This document shows positions 1-4,640 of a stretch of DNA of 5,445 bases, one piece after another. The stretch covers positions 1 to 5,445 of the forward strand of contig JAHHTO010000164.1 of NCBI GenBank assembly GCA_020024595.1, given 5' to 3'. The notes beneath the pieces were generated by a model, which was given only the letters and a program-made list of their open reading frames with translations, was not told the DNA's origin and searched no databases. Source of the DNA: Schaedlerella sp. GTDB lineage: Bacteria; Bacillota; Clostridia; Lachnospirales; Lachnospiraceae. The translations under genes were made by a program, and so were the position numbers. The stretch's first letter is position 1, and each line of letters begins with the position of its first letter.

Positions 1-7
1 CACTCCT

Positions 8-151
8 CGTATAATAAGTGTATAGCCAATAGAAATGAATGGTTATGCACTTATTCCTTTCTATAGATTTATAGATGACATGAGACACCTGGGATAACCC
101 CTTTCCATTTCATCTACATTGGTTACTAATCAATAGGTTATTCTGTGGTAT
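8..151 (+). other. IS left end, leader part upstream of the recognisable bridge RNA
   Basis: No coding region is seen here. Two possible RNA stems are visible: CTATA(61-65)/TATAG(70-74) with a 4-nt loop, and a longer pairing of 91-99 with 136-144 (9 bp including two G-U pairs). If transcription starts just after the -10 at 10-15, these would form the 5' leader of the guide RNA, either kept or processed off. Whether they belong to the mature RNA cannot be told from sequence alone. Confidence 0.45.
10..15 (+). promoter_or_regulatory. -10 half of a circle-junction promoter (TATAAT)
   Basis: A perfect TATAAT lies 3 bp inside the predicted left end. In the linear, inserted state its -35 would have to come from flanking DNA beyond the window edge. 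In the excised circle, TTGTTA (1825-1830) in the right end falls exactly 17 bp upstream (15 bp of right end including the core, plus CG at 8-9). IS621 is known to assemble such a promoter at its RE-LE junction to express its bridge RNA. The assignment here is inference from spacing. Confidence 0.55.
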
Positions 152-189
152 GATATCAGCAGAGTCTGATGTCTAGAGGCACTGCTTTT

Positions 190-236
190 CACTCCTTTCA
201 GCCCGGTTTCCGGTGACTGCTTTGGAAAGCCTGCAG
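190..236 (+). other. Target-binding guides of the bridge RNA
   Basis: The left target guide CACTCCT (190-196) is identical to the left flank plus core at 1-7, so it would pair with the bottom strand there. The right target guide CTGCAG (231-236) is the reverse complement of core plus right flank at 1844-1849, so it would pair with the top strand. In IS621 the same arrangement holds, with both guides including core-pairing bases and a right guide of about six bases. The apical part contains CCGG-TTT-CCGG (203-213). CTGCAG is palindromic, so its strand sense cannot be checked from this site alone. Confidence 0.62.
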
Positions 237-239
237 CCC

Positions 240-354
240 GAGTCATATGTCACATTCCGCTTACACAGATGTTTCATCCCCTAGCGTATAGCACCAGCAA
301 AAGAGCTGCTAGGGTGCATGCTTATTACGCGAGGTTTCGGTCAGCATATGATTC
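240..354 (+). other. Donor-binding loop of the bridge RNA
   Basis: The outer stem pairs GAGTCATATG (240-249) with CATATGATTC (345-354): ten pairs, one of them G-U. The apical stem pairs CCCTAGC (279-285) with GCTAGGG (308-314), and AGC (290-292) can pair with GCT (305-307). On the 5' side, ACATTCC (252-258) resembles the right-end donor AAATTCC; the base after the first core C is G instead of T, and from memory IS621's left donor guide also mismatches the second core base. On the 3' side, 321-334 pairs with the left end 5-18: 12 Watson-Crick pairs, one G-U and one mismatch. Confidence 0.7.
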
Positions 355-400
355 CCAGGATCAACCTTTATCTTCAGGTTCCAAGAATACAGAATCGGAA

Positions 401-406
401 AGGCGG
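401..406 (+). promoter_or_regulatory. Ribosome binding site that fixes the transposase start
   Basis: AGGCGG, preceded by AA, lies 7 nt before the ATG at 414. The in-frame ATG at 318 lacks such a site and falls inside the donor-binding loop, so 414 is preferred. Confidence 0.75.
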
Positions 407-413
407 TGATATC

Positions 414-1700
414 ATGATTAAGATTAACCCATTATCTACGCTTTACGTCGGTATTGACGTCAGTTCGAAATCCAACTATGTTTGTGCTTTGGATTTCTAT
501 AAAAATAAATATATCAACTCTTCTTTTGCCAATAATCAGCCAGGAGCTGAAGAACTGGCTCAGAAGATTTTAGAGTGTTTAAAGGCACACCCTGACCTGA
601 ATACTGTTGTTGCTGCTTTGGAGTCCACCTCTGTTTACAGCATACATATCGCAAACTATCTTTCTTCTTGCGAAGAATTGATGCCTTTTAAACCATATGT
701 TTTTGTCCTCAATCCTAAATGTACAGCCAACTACAAAAAATCTTACATTGGACTTGGCAAATCAGATCCTATTGACGCATTCGTCATTGCTGATTACGCA
801 CGTGCCGGTAACATTGAGGCTGATCCGTGGCGTGGCAGTCAGTTTTTGGCTTTAAAACGCCTTACAAGACATCGCTTACACTTGGTTGAATGCATCACAA
901 GAGAAAAAACATATCTGGTTTCAAATCTTTATCTGAAATTCAGTGAACTTCAGATGCTTGATAAGGATAATCAGCCATTCTGCGATATCTATGGAGCAAC
1001 TTCTTCCAGTGTACTTACGGAATACCTTTCTCCAGAAGAAATCATTGAAGCTTCTGAAGAAGAACTTGTTTCTTTCCTTGCGGATAAAAGTCACAACCGC
1101 ATTAAAGATATAAGCAAGACTGCAGAACTCTTAAGGAAAGCTGCCAGAGACTCGTATCGTCTTGATAAAGCCTTGTATGAGCCACTTAATGTTTCTATCG
1201 CAAGTTCATTCAACTGTATTGAAACCTTTAAGAAGGAAATCAAAGCAATTGACACAGCTATCGAAAGAGAAATCAAAGGACTAAATCCCAATGCCTTTAT
1301 TATTCTTCAATCCATTAATGGCATTGGACCTGTTTTCGCTGGTGGCATTATTGCCGAAATTGGTGATATATCTGCTTTTACATCATCTGATGCTCTCGCT
1401 AAATACGCGGGGCTTTGTTGGCGTTCTAACCAATCCGGTGATTTTGATGGTGAAGATACTCCTATGACCAAAGCTGGTAACCGTTATCTCAGATACTATC
1501 TTGGCGAAGCTGCCAACAGTATGAGAAAACACAATGTTGAATACGGAGCGTACTATCGAAAGAAGTACAACGAAGTTCCGAAACATCAACACAAAAGAGC
1601 ACTCGCGCTGACTTCACGTAAATTCGTTCGTTTGGTTTATGGATTGCTGGCCAAAAACCAACTGTACTCCGGCGTATCGCTGGATACTTCAAATGAATAA
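414..1700 (+). CDS. IS110-family transposase (bridge RNA-guided DEDD/serine recombinase)
   Basis: The 428-residue protein starts MIKINPLSTLYVGIDVSSKS. The N-terminal RuvC-like domain (about 10-170) shows the DEDD set: D15 in YVGID, E70 in ALEST, then D118 and D121 in SDPID; the three-residue gap equals that of IS621 D102/D105. A long helical, probably coiled-coil stretch follows (about 150-295). The C-terminal Tnp domain (about 295-385) has the helix-hairpin-helix-like GIGP (303-306), the proposed nucleophile S341 in NQSG, and KAGNRYLRYYLGEAA, typical of the family. In characterised members the Ser forms a covalent link to DNA while the RuvC-like site assists, and the protein recombines circular donor with target under RNA guidance. 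It is about 100 residues longer than IS621 transposase, mainly in the middle. The frame is intact and all catalytic residues are present, so it is probably active. The neighbouring left end encodes its likely guide RNA. Confidence 0.95.
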   Translation: MIKINPLSTLYVGIDVSSKSNYVCALDFYKNKYINSSFANNQPGAEELAQKILECLKAHPDLNTVVAALESTSVYSIHIANYLSSCEELMPFKPYVFVLNPKCTANYKKSYIGLGKSDPIDAFVIADYARAGNIEADPWRGSQFLALKRLTRHRLHLVECITREKTYLVSNLYLKFSELQMLDKDNQPFCDIYGATSSSVLTEYLSPEEIIEASEEELVSFLADKSHNRIKDISKTAELLRKAARDSYRLDKALYEPLNVSIASSFNCIETFKKEIKAIDTAIEREIKGLNPNAFIILQSINGIGPVFAGGIIAEIGDISAFTSSDALAKYAGLCWRSNQSGDFDGEDTPMTKAGNRYLRYYLGEAANSMRKHNVEYGAYYRKKYNEVPKHQHKRALALTSRKFVRLVYGLLAKNQLYSGVSLDTSNE

Positions 1701-1845
1701 AATCCACCTTGCTTAAGAACTATTTTCTCTTAGGTCTATTAAAGTTACCCTTTTCTCTGAAATACATATCAAAATCTTTTCAAAAATCATCTTGACATAT
1801 CACCAGATCGCTTTCGGTTGCTTTTTGTTACAGGATAAAATTCCT
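1701..1845 (+). other. IS right end, non-coding
   Basis: This stretch between the transposase stop and the predicted right core carries no gene. It ends with AAATTCCT (1838-1845), the predicted left-donor half site. A short dyad, CAGGA (1831-1835) and TCCTG (1842-1846), straddles the end. The weak stem 1712-1718/1728-1734 just after the stop has no T-run and is not a convincing terminator. Confidence 0.55.
1825..1830 (+). promoter_or_regulatory. -35 half of the circle-junction promoter (TTGTTA)
   Basis: TTGTTA matches the consensus TTGACA at four of six positions. It lies 15 bp before the predicted right end, so in the circular form it is 17 bp from TATAAT at 10-15. In the inserted state no good -10 follows at the right distance, so it should be silent. 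Confidence 0.5.
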
Positions 1846-1885
1846 GCAGCGATATATTGATTTAAACTATATATATAATTTAAAC

Positions 1886-1906
1886 ATATTATATAGTATA
1901 TAATAT
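1886..1906. repeat. Perfect 10-bp A+T inverted repeat
   Basis: Arms ATATTATATA (1886-1895) and TATATAATAT (1897-1906) are exact reverse complements around a single G. A wider imperfect dyad encloses it (GATATATTGA at 1851-1860 against TCAATATC at 1913-1920), and TTTAAA occurs at 1861-1866 and 1879-1884. It has only A-T pairs and no G+C stem, so it is more likely a protein-binding or easily melted site than a terminator. Confidence 0.6.
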
Positions 1907-1964
1907 AAAAAGTCAATATCTATATTTTGAATATATTTTTAAGGAAAACGAAAGATTGATGTAG

Positions 1965-1992
1965 TTGCTAAATTCCTCGTATCAAGTATAAT
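1965..1992 (+). promoter_or_regulatory. Probable sigma-A promoter of the regulator-kinase genes
   Basis: TTGCTA (1965-1970) and a perfect TATAAT (1987-1992) are separated by 16 bp. Transcription would start near 1999, leaving a leader of about 40 nt before the regulator. No TNACA-N4-TGTNA operator is visible here, which fits constitutive expression of the sensing pair. The spacer contains the 13-bp IS-junction-like sequence. Confidence 0.6.
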
Positions 1993-2020
1993 AACAAATA
2001 AAACGATAGGAGAGGAAAAG

Positions 2021-2053
2021 ATGGAGAGGAGAAGTTTATGTACCGGATTCTGA
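2021..2053 (+). other. Possible 10-codon leader ORF overlapping the bceR-like start
   Basis: ATG at 2021 is preceded by AGGAGAGG (2008-2015) at 5-nt spacing and encodes MERRSLCTGF, ending at TGA 2051-2053. It overlaps the first 16 bases of the regulator gene in another frame. It could couple or dampen translation of the regulator, or be a chance product of a purine-rich leader; nothing shows it is translated. Confidence 0.3.
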
Positions 2054-2709
2054 TAATAGAAGATGATGATACCATTGCAGGGGCAATTCAGACACATTTG
2101 GGAAAATGGGATTATGAAGTCAGATGTGTTATGGACTTTAAAAAGGTAGAGGAAGAGTTTGAGACTTTTTGCCCACAGCTTGTGCTGATGGATATTCTGC
2201 TTCCGTTTTATAATGGATTCCACTGGTGTGCACAGATACGCAAGTACTCTAATGTGCCAATTATTTTTCTGTCTTCTGCCAGTGACAACATGAATATTGT
2301 AATGGCGATGAATATGGGAGCCGATGATTTTATGGAAAAGCCGTTTGATTTGGATGTGCTGACGGCAAAAGTTCAGGCACTTTTGAGAAGAACTTATTCA
2401 TTTGCAGAGCAGCGGAATCAAATAGAATACAAAGGTGTTCTGTTAAATTTTAATGATGCTACTGTTGTGTATAAAGGACAGAAGCTGGATTTGACAAAAA
2501 ATGATTTTAAGATTCTGCAGCTTATGATGGAAAATGCAGGGAAGATCGTACGGCGTAACCGGATCATGGAGAGATTGTGGGAAAGTGATGAATTTATTGA
2601 TGACAATACTTTGACCGTTAATATGACAAGGCTTCGCAAGAAACTAGAGGGAATTGGTGTGCATGACTATATTGTGACAAAGAAAGGAATTGGGTACCTG
2701 ATCGAATGA
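2038..2709 (+). CDS. bceR: BceR-like OmpR/PhoB-family response regulator
   Basis: The protein is 223 residues, a normal length for the family. The N-terminal receiver domain (about 2-117) has the acidic pocket E8-D9-D10, phosphoacceptor D52 in LVLMDILLP, S79 at the switch position and K101 in EKPFD. The C-terminal winged helix (about 128-222) has the usual LTKNDFKIL start, the recognition region DDNTLTVNMTRLRKKL and the wing TKKGIGYLIE. It should be a cytoplasmic DNA-binding activator phosphorylated by the kinase encoded next. The start at 2038 is set by GAGGAG (2026-2031) at 6-nt spacing. The stop overlaps the kinase start (ATGA, 2706-2709), so the two are translationally coupled. The link to a BceAB-type transporter and a matching operator at 3764 supports a BceR-type role. 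The symbol reflects family, not proven orthology; PsdR or GraR-like roles are possible. Confidence 0.92.
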   Translation: MYRILIIEDDDTIAGAIQTHLGKWDYEVRCVMDFKKVEEEFETFCPQLVLMDILLPFYNGFHWCAQIRKYSNVPIIFLSSASDNMNIVMAMNMGADDFMEKPFDLDVLTAKVQALLRRTYSFAEQRNQIEYKGVLLNFNDATVVYKGQKLDLTKNDFKILQLMMENAGKIVRRNRIMERLWESDEFIDDNTLTVNMTRLRKKLEGIGVHDYIVTKKGIGYLIE

Positions 2710-3758
2710 GAAAACTGGTAACAGGTTATTTTTGGAAAGAAGCAAAATATATTGGATTATATCTGGGATGTGTAGGAATATTCTCGGTAGTTCTGTTTTT
2801 ATACAATGTGAGGACAGATGGACTAAGATATGCGGTAATTCTTTCAGGTTTTCTTTTTTTGTTGGTCTTGCTGATAGACTTTGTTCGTTACTGCCGACAT
2901 TATGACCAACTTTCGATGGCACTTGCTACTGTTCCGTATGAGGTGAGAGAGTTTCCCGAAGCGGTAGATGCAATAGAAGTGTTGTATCAAAAGCGGATGA
3001 AAAAGCAACAGGTACATGTAGTACAAATGGAATCAGAGATGCGTATTGGGCGTCAGGATATGTTGGATTATTATGGCCTGTGGGTGCATCAGATCAAGAC
3101 ACCGATTGCTGCCATGCGCTTATTGATTCAGACGGAGGAAAGTCAGGAATCGGAAGATGGAAGATGTGCAGAAACTGAAATGCAGGAACGGGAAGCTTTT
3201 TTGCGGAATTTGAAAATGGAACTTTTTAAAATAGAGCAGTATGTAGAAATGGTACTTTGTTATCTCAGAAAAGAAGATATGTCTTCGGATCTGGTGCTGC
3301 AGTGGTATTCGCTGGATAAAATTGTACGTCAGGCAGTAAAGAAGTATTCCCCGCTTTTTATTATGAAGAAAATCCGATTGGAATATAAAGTCTGTGATGA
3401 AATGGTGCTTACAGATGAAAAGTGGCTTGTTTTTGTATTCGAACAACTCTTGTCTAATGCTTTGAAATATACACCGGCTGGGACGATTGCCATTTACTTG
3501 GAAGAAGGAGAATGTGGACGTCTGGTCATTGAAGATACCGGAATTGGTATTCAGACAGAGGATTTGCCACGTATTTTTGAAAAAGGGTTTACCGGATACA
3601 ATGGGCGTCAGGAAAAAAAGTCTACTGGAATCGGACTGTATTTGTGCAAAAGTGTCTGCGATAAATTAAATCATGGAATTGCTGTTGAATCAGAAACGGG
3701 AAAGGGAACCAGAATTTATTTGGAATTAAAGAGGCGGCCGCTTGATACAGACTACTGA
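2706..3758 (+). CDS. bceS: BceS-like intramembrane-sensing histidine kinase
   Basis: The 350-residue inner membrane kinase has two TM segments (about 15-34 and 40-62) joined by a loop of only a few residues. It has no extracellular sensor domain, the hallmark of intramembrane-sensing kinases that take their signal from a BceAB-type transporter. The dimerisation/phosphoacceptor helix carries H128 in WVHQIKTP. The ATPase domain shows the N box (E246 to N251 in EQLLSNALKYT), G1 box D277-TGIG, F box RIFEKGFTG (289-297) and G2 box STGIGLYL (306-313). All catalytic elements are present. It phosphorylates the adjacent regulator, with which it overlaps by 4 nt. The gene ends TGA with TAA directly following. 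The ligand is probably a cell-wall-active peptide such as bacitracin, a lantibiotic or a defensin, but the sequence does not say which. Confidence 0.92.
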   Translation: MRKLVTGYFWKEAKYIGLYLGCVGIFSVVLFLYNVRTDGLRYAVILSGFLFLLVLLIDFVRYCRHYDQLSMALATVPYEVREFPEAVDAIEVLYQKRMKKQQVHVVQMESEMRIGRQDMLDYYGLWVHQIKTPIAAMRLLIQTEESQESEDGRCAETEMQEREAFLRNLKMELFKIEQYVEMVLCYLRKEDMSSDLVLQWYSLDKIVRQAVKKYSPLFIMKKIRLEYKVCDEMVLTDEKWLVFVFEQLLSNALKYTPAGTIAIYLEEGECGRLVIEDTGIGIQTEDLPRIFEKGFTGYNGRQEKKSTGIGLYLCKSVCDKLNHGIAVESETGKGTRIYLELKRRPLDTDY

Positions 3759-3763
3759 TAAAC

Positions 3764-3777
3764 TTACAGAAATGTAA
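3764..3777. promoter_or_regulatory. Predicted BceR-type operator TTACA-N4-TGTAA
   Basis: A perfect inverted repeat, TTACA (3764-3768) and TGTAA (3773-3777), is separated by GAAA. It agrees with the TNACA-N4-TGTAA form I recall for BceR-like regulators. It lies 45 bp upstream of the -10 of the transporter genes, the place expected for an activator. Confidence 0.75.
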
Positions 3778-3822
3778 TGTAGATGAAAGTTAAAGTTATG
3801 GAAACACCTGCCGTATAAACAT

Positions 3823-3828
3823 TATAAT
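3823..3828 (+). promoter_or_regulatory. -10 of the transporter promoter, with weak -35
   Basis: TATAAT stands 51 bp before the ATPase start. The bases 17 bp upstream (GGAAAC, 3800-3805) do not resemble TTGACA, so the promoter should need an activator, fitting the operator at 3764-3777. A second candidate, TATAAA (3814-3819), also lacks a good -35. No terminator is seen between 3759 and 3878, so some read-through from the kinase gene is possible. Confidence 0.6.
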
Positions 3829-3878
3829 AAATACACAAACAGAAAGTTGTAATAAAAAGAAAGGCAGGAAAACAGAAA

Positions 3879-4640
3879 ATGTCATTATTAGATGTAAGAA
3901 ATGTGAAGAAGATTTATACAACCCGATTGGGAGGGCAGCAGGTACAGGCTCTTTCAGATGTCACCTTTTCTGTGGAACCAAAAGAATATGTGGCGATCAT
4001 GGGAGAATCCGGTTCAGGCAAAACAACACTTCTCAATATATTGGCAGCATTGGATAAGCCGACCAGCGGAAAGGTATGTCTGAAAGGAAGAGATTTAACC
4101 ACGATCAAGGATAAGGAAATGGCGGCATTCAGAAGACAGAATCTGGGATTTGTATTTCAAGATTTTAATCTGTTGGACACATTTTCTCTGGAGGATAATA
4201 TTTATCTGCCTCTGGTGTTGGCGGGAAAGAAGTATGCGGAGATGAGCAGCCGTCTGCAGCCTATTGCAGAACAACTCGGTATTACCAATCTTTTGAAAAA
4301 ATATCCTTATGAAGTGTCCGGTGGACAGAAACAACGCGTTGCAGTGGCAAGAGCGTTGATCACGAAGCCACAGCTGATTCTTGCCGATGAACCAACTGGT
4401 GCATTGGATTCCCGTGCAGCAGATGGATTGATGGAACTGTTTACGAAGATTAACCGGGAGGGGCAGACTATTTTAATGGTAACTCACAGCGTTCGTGCAG
4501 CAAGCAGTGCCAACCGTATTTTATTTATTAAAGATGGGGAAGTTTTTCATCAGATTTACAGAGGGAATCTTTCCAATGAAGAAATGTATCAGAAGATTGC
4601 AACAGCATTGACTGTGTTGGCAACAGGAGGTGAGAGGTAA
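3879..4640 (+). CDS. bceA: BceA-like ABC transporter ATP-binding protein
   Basis: The 253-residue cytoplasmic ATPase is of the MacB/LolD/BceA class. It has Walker A GESGSGKTT (42-50), Q-loop Q94 in FVFQDFNLLD, signature VSGGQ (146-150), Walker B LILADE (166-171), D-loop ALD (175-177) and H-loop H203. The whole set is intact. The FQDFNLLDTFSLEDNIYLPLVL stretch (93-114) is typical of Bce-type ATPases. It powers the FtsX-type permease encoded next, with which it overlaps by one base (TAATG). In known systems the complex frees lipid II-cycle intermediates from peptide antibiotics and also signals flux to the kinase. The start is supported by AGG (3866-3868) in a purine-rich leader, 10 nt before the ATG. 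Its own promoter and operator lie in the 120-bp gap upstream. Confidence 0.94.
   Translation: MSLLDVRNVKKIYTTRLGGQQVQALSDVTFSVEPKEYVAIMGESGSGKTTLLNILAALDKPTSGKVCLKGRDLTTIKDKEMAAFRRQNLGFVFQDFNLLDTFSLEDNIYLPLVLAGKKYAEMSSRLQPIAEQLGITNLLKKYPYEVSGGQKQRVAVARALITKPQLILADEPTGALDSRAADGLMELFTKINREGQTILMVTHSVRAASSANRILFIKDGEVFHQIYRGNLSNEEMYQKIATALTVLATGGER

Larger units (their letters stand above)
152..354 (+). ncRNA. Predicted IS110 bridge RNA (guide RNA for target and donor DNA)
   Basis: This left-end segment has the modular plan of the IS621 bridge RNA. First is a 5' stem-loop, GATATCAG(152-159)/CTGATGTC(166-173), 8 bp with one G-U and loop CAGAGT. A target-binding segment follows (about 184-236), then a donor-binding loop closed by a 10-bp stem (240-249/345-354). 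Four guide segments match the DNA they should recognise: left target 190-196, right target 231-236, left donor 252-258 and right donor 321-334. Length is about 200 nt, against 177 nt for IS621. The RNA would bind the transposase and bring circular donor and target together. Exact 5' and 3' ends are not defined by sequence. The outer helix of the target loop is not clear by eye; a competing 7-bp helix 184-190/224-230 covers the first guide base. Confidence 0.75.
6..1845 (+). mobile_element. IS110-family insertion sequence with a long left end
   Basis: The element is a left non-coding end, one DEDD/Ser recombinase gene and a short right non-coding end, the layout of the IS110 group; in the IS1111 group the guide RNA lies downstream instead. 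IS110 elements lack terminal inverted repeats and flanking duplications, so ends were set from guide matches. The left core is CT at 6-7, and the right core is CT at 1844-1845 within AAATTCCT. TCCT is shared by both junctions (4-7 and 1842-1845). The implied empty site is CACTC-CT-GCAG. Total length is about 1.84 kb, long for the family, because of the 400-bp left end and the 428-residue protein. A competing right end at 1977 is discussed separately. Family assignment is firm; exact ends are inferred. Confidence 0.85.
1846..2037 (+). other. A+T-rich intergenic region between IS and bceR-like gene
   Basis: No gene larger than a 10-codon leader frame is seen. The region holds nested A+T inverted repeats (1851-1920), a promoter for the regulator-kinase pair (1965-1992), a copy of the IS circle-junction sequence (1970-1982) and two strong purine-rich ribosome binding sites (2008-2015 and 2026-2031). 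If the alternative IS end at 1977 is right, most of it belongs to the element. Confidence 0.6.

Noticed and set aside
146..154. Extended -10 TGGTATGAT as a promoter for the guide RNA
   Set aside because: It has no -35 at proper distance, and the start it implies (about 161) would cut the 152-173 stem-loop. It remains possible but is weaker than the circle-junction promoter.
318..413. N-terminal extension of the transposase from ATG 318
   Set aside because: It lacks a ribosome binding site, overlaps the donor-binding loop, and adds residues with no family resemblance before the conserved YVGID start region. ATG 414 has AGGCGG at 7-nt spacing.
1632..1661. Inverted repeat TTGGTTT / AAACCAA near the transposase 3' end
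   Set aside because: It lies inside the coding region, with a long loop and no T-run after it, so it is not supported as a terminator.
1792..1797. Consensus -35 TTGACA in the IS right end
   Set aside because: At 16-18 bp downstream there is no -10-like hexamer (CGGTTG at 17 bp), and it is too far from the left-end TATAAT in the circle.
1939..2223. Minus-strand frame across the bceR-like promoter and start
   Set aside because: It is antisense to the receiver domain and promoter, with no ribosome site and no recognisable protein features.
3487..3669. Alternative + strand frame within the kinase gene
   Set aside because: The kinase frame holds the N, G1, F and G2 boxes over the same bases, so this is an out-of-frame shadow.
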